Below, piece after piece: positions 1 through 6,945 of a stretch of DNA of 10,000 nt (positions are counted from its first letter, which is position 1; every line of letters starts with the position of its first letter). A program made the translations under genes and the position numbers. The notes under the pieces were generated by a model that was given only the letters and a program-made list of their open reading frames with translations, ran no database searches and was not told the DNA's origin. Source of the DNA: Acropora yongei (Eukaryota > Cnidaria > Anthozoa > Scleractinia > Acroporidae); contig BLFN01000416.1 in the NCBI GenBank assembly GCA_014634225.1, positions 82,134-92,133 of the forward strand, read 5' to 3'.

Positions 1-70
1 ATATTGTAAGCTTCTCTACGCGTCTTAGTGACCTCCATGTTCTAAATCCTTCCAATTTTTTTCGTTTGCT

Positions 71-324
71 ATGAAAGAAGAGTTTTATGGCACGGAAAGT
101 GAGAATACTGCAGGTACTGCGGAATTCAGTCAAGATAAATTTGACAATGTTGAAGTAGAGGCCACAGGAGACGAAGCGAGCGGTCGAAGCTATAGATAGA
201 AACGAAGAAGATTCGCTCGAGCCATACACAGATGAAGAATGGCTTGCGAAAGAAACAAGAAGAAAATCAAAACTTACAGAGAGAGTTGAAGAAACGTCTT
301 GAAAACCGCGTACTTGTTCGAGTG
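71..324 (+). pseudogene. P2XR_C-type protein, 5' exon (frameshifted)
   Basis: A reading frame starts at the ATG at 71 and gives an acidic N-terminus. It shifts frame near 180, giving the segment EDSLEPYTDEEWLA, and shifts again near 245, giving QEENQNLQRELKKRLENR. It ends at 324 directly before a consensus donor (GTAAGT, 325-330). From family knowledge, an acidic 'DEEWL' segment followed by a charged helix ending in 'RL' comes just before the cysteine cluster in cnidarian proteins with the P2X7 intracellular (P2XR_C) domain. That cluster is absent here but appears at 7681-7929 on the same strand. The domain's biochemical role in these non-receptor proteins is unknown. Two frame changes in 250 bases suggest a pseudogene or sequence error. 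The charged helix alone would be weak evidence; the match rests on the order acidic tract, DEEWL, helix, donor. Confidence 0.45.
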
Positions 325-474
325 GTAAGTTTTGCTGCTTTATATGCTTACATTCGTGTTTCTCACCTCAGTTGCTTGTGTGCCTTTATGCTAATCTCGA
401 ACCCAGATTTTATCATTGTTATTTCTTCGCTTGCATCACTTGTCTGAAGAAATTGAAAAAAGTTACGTATATAC
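325..474. other. Intron-like sequence after the P2XR_C exon
   Basis: This starts with a consensus donor (GTAAGT) and becomes T-rich. I see no coding similarity. The open frame running through it from 232 is read-through of the exon. Confidence 0.4.
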
Positions 475-486
475 AAGCCTTGTTTA

Positions 487-730
487 ACGGCGTCCTGATG
501 GTACACGATGCGTATTAATATAAAATCGCACATCAAAAGAATATTTTAAAAATAAAATAGACAATAAAAACGAAGGTCTCCAGAGCATTCTAAAATATTT
601 TTACAAATTCTTTATGTTATTGTAAACATTTGGAAGTGCTATATGCTCGTTTATAGCGTTCGTATGTCGTAAGGAATGCCAAGCCTCCAGATTTTATATT
701 AATACGCATGGTGTACCATCAGGACGCCGT
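487..730. repeat. Near-perfect 40-bp inverted repeats, MITE-like
   Basis: Bases 487-526 and 691-730 are reverse complements with a single mismatch in 40. The outer ends read ACGGCGTCCTG and CAGGACGCCGT. Each end is bordered by TA (485-486 and 731-732). The 164-bp interior is AT-rich and non-coding. This is the layout of a small non-autonomous DNA transposon with TA duplications, as in the Tc1/mariner group. Alternatively it is the inverted-repeat part of the larger 486-862 element. Confidence 0.7.
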
Positions 731-755
731 TAGATTTTTGCATTTTTCATTCCTG

Positions 756-787
756 CTGAGGAAGGCAACAGCAGTTGCCGAAACGTC
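756..787 (+). ncRNA. Hammerhead-ribozyme-like motif
   Basis: The order is CTGAGGA (756-762, fits the CUGANGA core), one extra A (763), a perfect 6-bp stem GGCAAC/GTTGCC with loop AGCA (764-779), GAAA (780-783) and CGTC (784-787). GAAACGTC is how minimal type I hammerheads with a very short stem III end. Against it: the extra base between core and stem II is not canonical, and the flanks pair poorly as stem I (only two base pairs next to the core). It may be a decayed or non-functional copy, or a conserved repeat motif of another kind. Confidence 0.3.
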
Positions 788-873
788 CAACACAATATTT
801 TATCCAGTGTCAACCTTTTTTATTATATTTTTAACATGCCTGGCTACACACCAAACATTTTTAAGCCTTGTTT

Positions 874-1046
874 GCAGCTTTGCAATTTTCCAGTCTCCTC
901 TCATCAGTTCTGTGTTTTCAGTATCATTAAATCCTTAATGTAATGATGCAAAGGCTTGTGATTGCAATTTCTTAACATACCTGAGTAACAATATCCCTTA
1001 ATGTGATTAGGCTTATTTAGGGATGTTTCTTATTTGGTCTGTTTAG
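874..1046 (+). other. Non-coding sequence with a splice acceptor
   Basis: I see no coding similarity. The end (1041-1046, gtttag after a T-rich stretch) is a good splice acceptor for the RecQ-like exon at 1047. The upstream exons holding the Walker A and DEAH motifs are not found anywhere in 1-1046. Confidence 0.4.
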
Positions 1047-2203
1047 GGGACATGATTTTAGGCCAGACTATGGGAAGCTTGGAACTTTATCCTCTGTGTT
1101 TCCTTCAGCTAAGATTGTTGCAATAACAGCAACAGCTACCAAAGAGTACCAGAGGGCTATAACAGAAAGTCTTAATATGAAGAATCCCTCACTTGTCATT
1201 GCTAATCCTGACAGAGCTAACATTTGTTATGAAGTTATACAAAGGCCCTCATATGTAAAGCAAAGGAATGTTGATCAATTTAAAGAACTGCTATGTCCCA
1301 TTGCAGAAGAACTTATTACTACCACTGTGCGTATGCCTCTTACTATTAGTTACTCATCATTAGAGCTTTGTGGTGTTGGGTTTGCATTTTTGGAACGTGT
1401 ACTTGGTGACAAGCAGTTTTATCCTATGGATGCTCCCAAAGTTCCTCAAAACAGACTCTTTGCCCAGTTTCATTCTCCCCAAACAGATAAGATGAAGAGT
1501 GAAATAATATCTAGCTTAGTGACTGAGTCATGTACCCAGACTAATATTTGCCACAGTTGCATTTGGTATGGGTATTGATTCTCCTTATGTTGAAAGAGTA
1601 ATTCATTTTGGTGTACCTCGCACTATGGAAAGTTTCTTCCAAGAAAGTGGTAGAGCAGGCTGAGATGGAAGGCCAGCTAAATCTACTCTGTACCTCAACA
1701 ACAATGACATAGGTGCTAATGTTGAGGGAATGCAACCCATCATGAGAGAATATTGTAAAAATTCTAAAAGTGAGTGCAGGAGGAAAATAATACTAAAACA
1801 CTTTGGATTTGGAATTCCCAATGTTCAGGAACAATCCGACAGTTGTTGTGATATCTGAGAAAAATCTTGTCTGTCTGAATTTTGGGATGATACTGTTGAT
1901 CCGGATCATTCAAAAGTAACTGCTAACCTGGCTGTGTCTGAAAATCAAGTGCAAGAAATCAAGTCAAAGCTTATTGCTTTAAAGGCTGAAACTGAGGCCA
2001 ACTAGTTTCATTTGAGCAAGTGCTCAGGTTTAACAATGGAGGTAATAGATGAGCTATGTCTAACTCTCTCTAAAGCTAAGACTCTTGACAGAATTCTGGA
2101 AAGTGTGCAAATTTGGAGAAAAGAACATGCAGAACAGATTCTTAAAATCATTTATGATTGTCACATCCAGAGAGAGTTCAGAGTGAAAAATACTGATAGT
2201 TGA
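1047..2203 (+). pseudogene. RecQ-like DNA helicase, C-terminal part, broken
   Basis: RecQ helicases unwind DNA 3' to 5' using ATP. The exon opens after an acceptor with GHDFRPDYGKLG, then motif III (AITATAT), and RLFAQFHS, all in one frame to about 1543. The frame shifts near 1544 and continues with [12 protein letters not shown], the motif VI region QESGRAG-stop-DG, and the zinc-binding subdomain (REYCKN, ECRRKI, SCCD). Three in-frame stops follow the shift: TGA at 1661 where the invariant Arg of GRAGRDG is expected, TGA at 1856 in the zinc region where a Cys is expected, and TAG at 2003. A last open stretch (2006-2203) resembles the extra C-terminal domain of cnidarian RecQ-like proteins. 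The N-terminal ATPase exons are missing. The acceptor at 1045-1046, with the expected Trp codon split TG|G, argues for an unprocessed rather than a retrotransposed copy. Confidence 0.88.
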
Positions 2204-2254
2204 AATGTAGTGAAGTAAGTGGGAGGTACTGGATTGTTACAAATCTAAAGATAC

Positions 2255-2260
2255 TTTATT
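2255..2260 (-). terminator. Poly(A) signal of the DUF6589 gene
   Basis: TTTATT on the plus strand reads AATAAA on the minus strand, about 117 bases past the inferred DUF6589 stop codon (2377-2379). The spacing suits a short 3' UTR. The rest of 2204-2376 shows nothing else recognisable. Confidence 0.5.
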
Positions 2261-2376
2261 GAAACAAGGCTTTTGTTAATAAGGCATGCATCAATTTGAC
2301 TTGTAATAACCAACTCACTTAGTTGACATTATTAAAATGTATTTGTCACTCTTTTAACTTTTTCATTGGTACTTAC

Positions 2377-3395
2377 TCAATCTTCATCAGATGATTCAGG
2401 TTCCTCATATTCAGGACCTATGCCTTGTGCCAGCCGTCTTTTATGTTTTGTAAGCCATTGAAACAAGTCATTATTGCTTAATTTCTCTCTGATACTCTTC
2501 CCAATTTCTGTAAATGAATGATGAGGCTCATGGGAGGGGGGGGGGGGTTGCAATTAAAGGGTTTAAGTAATCTTAGATCAGTTAACATAATCCCTTCATC
2601 TCTTGCAGAACTCTTCTTTGTGTGGGCTGTTGATTCAGGTTTCACATTAGAACTTTCGTCATAGGCTGAAAGAGATTCACTGACCCCAGTCACTGACATG
2701 GACCCACGAAGGACAGATTTCTCAGTCTTGTTAGCCCCCATTGCAGTGATCATGGTTTTTGTGTCCTTAATGGCATGTTCCATCTCCAAATCATTAGGCA
2801 TGTTTGTTCCAATTTTTCCTTTCTTGTTGGTTGTTCTCCCCCAAATCACACGCTCAGACATCTGATGTGTAAGCGAGCACTTGGTCAAAGTGACAAAATA
2901 CATGCCTTCAATGGCATACTTTGACAAATTGTTGTTAGCTTTAAAAAGCCACATGAGATACTTCCATGTGGTCACATGTCTATACCCATCACCCTCATGC
3001 ACTCCATCATTTAGCTGCATGAGTACTACAAAAAGCTCAATCAGACACAGGCCATAGTTCTGTACCTTGTCTTCAGCAGTGACTCCCACATGAAACACGT
3101 GGTAATTAACAAAATGTTCAAACTTGTTGTCAAAGTGTTCCCTCTTGAAATCCATGCTTGAATTCTGTGTTGGCATGTTTTTGGTTGGCTGACTTTCAAT
3201 GGTCTCCATGCCAAAGAATTCTAGGAATGCTTCAACTAAGTAGACTCGTCCCACTGAAGTAAAGAATTCTTCATATGCATCGGGGTTGTTTTTGACAGTA
3301 GCTGGGACATTGTAACGCATGATTCTCTCTCTAAAGTACTTCAAGGTGCCAATTTCACGTGAAGAGCTCTGCTTCATTAGGACATTATTTACTAA
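2377..3395 (-). CDS. DUF6589 exon 8 (C-terminal third)
   Basis: The exon begins after acceptor TTTTAG (3396-3400) with LVNNVLMKQSSSREIGTL in phase 0. Recognisable family blocks follow: YLVEAFLEFFGMET, then VQNYGLCLIELFVVLMQLND, then GYRHVTTWKYLMWLFK, then NMPNDLEMEHAIKD and MGANKTEKSVLRG. In the uncorrected frame the protein ends at a stop at 2478, after a run of prolines coded by C12 (2536-2547). The frame beyond that run that fits the family reads EPHHSFTEIGKSIREKL and ends in an acidic tail (ESSDED) at TGA 2377-2379. The exon is 1019 nt, so one extra or two fewer bases restore a multiple of three. The stop is followed at once by GTAAGT. Confidence 0.82.
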
Positions 3396-3910
3396 CTAAA
3401 ATATAAAGTAATTTACTTATATCAGTTTGTGACATTTAAACATTTAAATTTATCCTGCACAAGAACACTGATATAAGGTCACAAGGTATTGAACATGGAA
3501 GTTATAGTTATTGGACATTATGCATTACGGAAAAGGATATATTTTTTCAATATCTACCCTTATTAAAAACCTGTTTCTAGGTGCTTGTCTTGGCAACTCA
3601 GGTTTAGCTTTCATTAATATTTATAATGGCTCATTCAATGAACAAGGCCCAGTATTTTCTTTTAACAACTGTTATTGGATAACTAAAAGTAAAATTTTGG
3701 GGTCTGATTTTTTGAACTTCTTGGGTCTTAGCAATAACTGCTGGAAACAAGTCATTGTTGTGCACTACAGAACTTCACTGTACTTTTCTTAGTAAGAGTG
3801 TCATGTAGGTGATATCCAAACTCACCTGAATAGGATTAACCTAAGACAATATTTACAAGACACCTTTACCATGATTATAATAATTATGTCCATTTTGTTT
3901 ATGTACTTAC
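3396..3910 (-). other. Intron 7 of the DUF6589 gene
   Basis: Donor GTAAGT (3910-3905) and acceptor TTTTAG (3400-3396) on the minus strand; 515 nt, AT-rich. The 93-codon open frame on the plus strand at 3511-3792 shows no similarity I recognise and is probably chance. Confidence 0.7.
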
Positions 3911-4011
3911 AGTTAAGAATGCTTTCTTTGTATGAAACAGCTCTATTACATCTGGATGTGTATGTTCCAGTCTGTCTTTTGCAGTGTGTGCACCAGCCCT
4001 TAGTTTGCATC
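3911..4011 (-). CDS. DUF6589 exon 7
   Basis: This 101-nt exon lies between acceptor TTATCAG and donor GTAAGT. In the frame fixed by the next exon it reads CKLRAGAHTAKDRLEH, then PDVIELFHTKKAFLT. In the family this block directly follows the GGDQLT-type motif and precedes 'GTL'. The first two bases (GA) need one base from the previous exon to complete a Gly codon, as the family's 'SG(A/C)K' would require. The exon is intact. Confidence 0.8.
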
Positions 4012-4376
4012 CTGATAACAATACAGTAAGCAAGAGTACTGTAAGCACTGTGTTATAGCAGAAGCATAGTCTAGGTGGTAAGCTTCTGGTTATAGTTAAA
4101 GGGATTACGACTATTTATGTGCAATAATATTTACCGTACCATTAAAATAATAATTTTATCATGAACAACAACACAGAGATTTTATAGACAGTACAATTTA
4201 TTTCATCAATCCAAATTATAATTGCGGCCAAACTCTGCAATTATAACATCAGTTGACATCAACATTTCTCAAGAATGATATTTTAAATTGAAGCACATGC
4301 CAAGTGAGACTGCCATCAGTTCAATTTTTCAAACAATTTTTATCAGTAACTCCATGAAATAAAATATAAATAATGG
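4012..4376 (-). other. AT-rich gap where the GGDQ block is expected
   Basis: Family members have a 'GGDQLT-R' motif between the blocks coded by exons 6 and 7. Reading 4012-4376 in all three minus frames I find neither this motif nor a convincing donor after exon 6. The stretch is AT-rich and contains one perfect 10-bp hairpin at 4216-4246. A deletion or replacement of the 3' end of exon 6 is the simplest reading. Confidence 0.5.
4216..4246. repeat. Perfect 10-bp inverted repeat
   Basis: TTATAATTGC (4216-4225) and GCAATTATAA (4237-4246) are exact reverse complements around an 11-base loop (4226-4236). It lies in the AT-rich gap between DUF6589 exons 6 and 7. It could be part of an AT-rich insertion or chance; no function is implied. 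Confidence 0.5.
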
Positions 4377-4988
4377 GCATTTGAAGTCAGGTGGAATGCC
4401 TTGGGCCTGATCAGTGGCTTCTTTGAATATGTTTTCAAATGTGGCTTCAAGGTTTGCCAAGATATCCACCACATCAGAATACTTCTTCTCATCCTTAAAT
4501 TGAATGGGAAGTGGAAATACCTCTTATTTGCAACTCATTTCTTTTGTGTACTGGTGCACAATGTGCTGTGGGACCATTTTCTTTACTGCTACAAATTGGG
4601 GCTGGTTGAAAAACTCAAGAAAAACTCTTCCCACAAGAACTTTAAAGTCAGAGTTGAGTTTCTTGACCTCCTCAGGCGAAAGAAGGTAGTTCTCATTTGC
4701 AAAGCTGCGGATATCACCAAGTGGTTTGACATTGTCCAAGTGTCTGAAATCAACCCTTTCAAACACTATAATGCTAGCAAACCAATTGTGTTGCTTGTTC
4801 CTGTGATCAACTCTCGTGTTCTTCACTGTTGTTTTGCAGTTCAGGTTGTCATTAACAGTATAGAATTTCTTTCCCTGTTTTACTAGATCAACAATTTTCT
4901 CATGAAAGTGTCCTCCCAGTAAGTCCAGGAGATTGATCATGGAAGTGTGTGACAAACAAACCCCTTGCTTTTCTAAACGTCCATATTT
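4377..4988 (-). pseudogene. DUF6589 exon 6 (nonsense and frameshift)
   Basis: It starts after acceptor CCTTAG in phase 0 with KYGRLEKQGVCLSHTSM, continuing exon 5 without a break. VNDNLNCKTTVKNTRVDHRN follows at the family's 'GDN' position: the Asp is kept and the leading Gly is Asn here. The frame stops at TAA 4524-4526, but continues in the same frame as EVFPLPIQFKDEKKYSDVVD, a strongly conserved block, so the stop is a true nonsense change within homologous sequence. Near 4423 the family-like reading moves by one base to DQAQGIPPDFK. After about 4377 similarity ends without a donor. An open frame on the plus strand over the same bases (4401-4886) is its shadow. Confidence 0.78.
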
Positions 4989-5381
4989 CTAAGGAAAAAC
5001 ATTGTGTGAAAAATTATGATTATTATGATCTTGTTACAGTATGTGAAAGAAAACAAACATGTTAGGGAATCTGAGGACATGATCTGGATGTGTTAATTTA
5101 TTAGTAACAATTTGTCTATCATAAGAAAGTTTCTTTTCATGTTCATTATATAATTGAAGTGTGTCTTAAAATACTTAAAACGCACATTTTATATTATAGC
5201 TCTCCTGTTAGTAAATCTATACACTGTCAGATGTTATAAATAGCAAAGTTACTGCTACTTAGTGAAGGGCCAGATAGAAGGGACATGTCTGTCTAGATGT
5301 TATATTTGATTAATTGGTCATCCTGAAATGCCCTGAGAATCCTATCATTGTAATTTAGTGTAAGTATGAAAAGAAACTTAC
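4989..5381 (-). other. Intron 5 of the DUF6589 gene
   Basis: This 393-nt intron runs from donor GTAAGT (5381-5376) to acceptor CCTTAG (4989-4994 in plus coordinates). Both sites are canonical and join the reading frame in phase 0 (AAKM then KYGRLE). Nothing else is recognised inside. Confidence 0.8.
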
Positions 5382-5767
5382 CATCTTCGCTGCATGAGCA
5401 TGACACAGGATCAAGGAATTCATTCGTTGCACCAGACTAAGCTGTTGGTTAGTCTGATGCATCATCAGAGCATATGCAAGACCAATGGTTGGTATCCTGC
5501 CATCTCCCTTTTTGGCTTTGTTTACTGCCTCCCGGTGTGCAGGTGCACATATTGTTGAAATAAAATCGATGACATCAGGACACCTCTTTTGACCTTCTTC
5601 AAGAATCTTACACCAGGAAAAGGTTTTCAAGGCCTCATAACTCTTGTCTTTAAGAATAGAAGGCTTTCCACCCTTCTCAGTTTTCCCCAGATTCTCACAC
5701 TGAATTGCAACATCCCACAGAAATTTCCCCTTTATGGGATCTCTTAGTGATGACGCCCCTATTGCAT
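5382..5767 (-). CDS. DUF6589 exon 5
   Basis: The exon has 386 nt, entered in phase 1 after acceptor ACTTACAG and left in phase 0 at donor GTAAGT. It reads DAIGASSLRDPIKGKFLWDV, then LKDKSYEALKTFSW, then CPDVIDFISTI, then QQLSLVQRMNSLIL and HAAKM. These match, in order, the N-terminal part of the DUF6589 domain, in which a short helix with 'SLVQ' leads to a His-rich 'GHxxK' segment. No damage is seen. An in-frame ATG lies 18 nt upstream of the acceptor, but the phase match with exon 4 makes splicing the better explanation. Confidence 0.82.
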
Positions 5768-6437
5768 CTGTAAGTATTTCACATTTCACATTTCCTCAGT
5801 GAAAGAGCAAGGCTTAACTGACAAATTTCACTCTCTGGTATGATGCGATGTTTATTAAGCTAAGAATATAAATGTGGTCTAGTGAGTAGTTATATAGAAA
5901 GAGATACTTAACTATTAGGCTGTTGCCATATTCATTTACTGAGTAGCTAGAATTTAGTGATCAGAATACCTCCCAACAATTACATTCATGAAATTGGATC
6001 TGATAAAATGTATTTTATTAGATATCATTTAACACTACATGTCCAGCAACCAAACAGGTCCAGAAACTCCATGTCCAGGAGACGTTTTTTTTTAAACTTC
6101 AGTCAATAATATCAAAGCCTTGTTTAGAGCTGAATACTTCACTATTATCAACCGTAGAGTGAATTATTGTGAGGGAAACCGGTTATTCTGAAATTTATAA
6201 CTAAATAACCGGCATTCAAAACTTTTTTGTAGTTTGGTATGGGCCGAAAAACAGTCCGGTCAGCCCCTTGCTATAAGCTGATATTAACTCCGCGTATACT
6301 AAAAAAATTGGAGGAAACTGCCGGTCAATGAGAAAACTTTGAAACCTTGTCCGGCTGCCGGGCATATAGCCACAGCGTTTAACAAAATTTTATTAACTGA
6401 ACAAAATTTTATTTCAAGTATCTTAATTGAAGCTTGC
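5768..6437 (-). other. Intron 4 of the DUF6589 gene
   Basis: About 670 nt between the GC donor after exon 4 and the acceptor of exon 5. I see no conserved coding block. It contains a 9-bp inverted repeat at 6179-6212 and several CCGGT/CCGGC words between about 6240 and 6490. The 85-codon minus-strand open frame at 6299-6556 overlaps exon 4 in another frame and is not convincing. Confidence 0.5.
6179..6212. repeat. 9-bp inverted repeat
   Basis: CCGGTTATT (6179-6187) and AATAACCGG (6204-6212) are exact reverse complements with 16 bases between. It may be a remnant of a small element; there is no flanking duplication that I can see. Confidence 0.45.
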
Positions 6438-6521
6438 CTTTGGGTTCTTGAGTCCTGTTTTCTGCAGAGAACATGCTTGAACCGGTCAGGGGATTTTGGT
6501 TGGTTGAGTGGATAAAATATT
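6438..6521 (-). CDS. ZAD-DUF6589 exon 4 (duplicate of exon 3)
   Basis: 84 nt, entered after acceptor TTTACAG and left before GCAAGC, both in phase 1. In the model frame it begins EYFIHSTNQNP and ends RTQEPK. The start (AATATTTTATCCA) and end (CCAAAG) align with exon 3, so the two look like a tandem duplication with 12 nt length difference. The donor is GC instead of GT, at exactly the position aligned with the GT donor of exon 3. Phase 1 then joins exon 5 correctly (G|AT, Asp). Confidence 0.6.
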
Positions 6522-6602
6522 CTGTAAATAGATAATCGACAACTTATTATCAACACATTGGGTGAGCAAAAAAATTTAATTATTTAAGCTTAGTTTAGTT
6601 AC

Positions 6603-6674
6603 CTTTGGATTCTCGATGACCTCCATAGGTTGAACAGGCTTCTGGATTTCGGTTGACTGGTTGGATTAAATAGT
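6603..6674 (-). CDS. ZAD-DUF6589 exon 3 (duplicate of exon 4)
   Basis: 72 nt between acceptor CACTGCAG and donor GTAACT, phase 1 on both sides, so it can be skipped or included without changing frame. It begins DYLIQPVNRNP and ends HRESK. It lies in the low-complexity linker between the ZAD finger and the DUF6589 domain, where family members vary. The following 81-nt intron resembles the preceding 90-nt one (both have AAGCTTAAATA near the donor and a CCCA-TGT motif near the middle), so exon and intron seem to have been copied together. Confidence 0.6.
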
Positions 6675-6764
6675 CTGCAGTGTAAATAAAGAATGGGCAA
6701 TTACTTAAGTGAACACTGGGTTTTATAGCCCCACCGATATTTCAAATATATTTAAGCTTATTAC

Positions 6765-6864
6765 CTTTGTTTAAAAGGGCTGGTGCTTTATGGAAAACGG
6801 ATCGTTTTACCGGCGTTGAAATTCTGCATTTTTGCAGGGATGGTATGGAAACCGCGTTCAGATT
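6765..6864 (-). CDS. ZAD-DUF6589 exon 2
   Basis: 100 nt after acceptor TTTATCAG, ending at donor GTAATA in phase 1. It reads NLNAVSIPSLQKCRISTPVK and on to APALLNK, a basic, Ser/Pro-rich linker. The donor flank resembles those of exons 3 and 4. The sequence between exon 1 and this exon (6945-6865, 81 nt) is open in frame, so reading through without splicing is also possible. That stretch would code a hydrophobic, low-complexity insert typical of translated intron. Confidence 0.55.
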
Positions 6865-6945
6865 CTGATAAAGCAAAAAGAATACCAACAAATTGAGTTT
6901 AGTGGCACTTAACAGCACTTTAAAGTAAAACAAGTTACGACTTGC

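Larger units (their letters stand above)
475..873. mobile_element. Short repeat element with 11-bp flanking direct repeat
   Basis: The sequence AAGCCTTGTTT occurs at 475-485 and again at 863-873, enclosing 486-862 (377 bp). Inside are 40-bp inverted repeats (487-526 and 691-730), a hammerhead-like motif (756-787) and an AT-rich tail. An 11-bp target-site duplication around a short element with inverted repeats and a self-cleaving-type motif would suit a non-autonomous retroelement, for example one related to Penelope-like elements. That assignment is inference: no reverse transcriptase is present, and the same 11-mer occurs at two other places in the window, which weakens it as a target-site duplication. 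Confidence 0.4.

Noticed and set aside
722..788. Type III hammerhead using GGACG (722-726) paired with CGTCC (784-788)
   Set aside because: The five-base pairing exists, but the base after GGACG that should be the conserved U of the cleavage triplet is C, and the bases after the supposed cleavage site do not pair with those before CTGAGGA.
1541..1821. Minus-strand open frames of 64 and 72 codons
   Set aside because: They are shadows of the RecQ-like coding sequence on the other strand.
3511..3792. 93-codon open frame on the plus strand
   Set aside because: It lies within an intron with canonical borders, is rich in common AT-derived residues and resembles nothing I know.
4401..4886. 161-codon open frame on the plus strand
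   Set aside because: It is antisense to DUF6589 exon 6, whose minus-strand reading matches the family block by block and has good splice sites.
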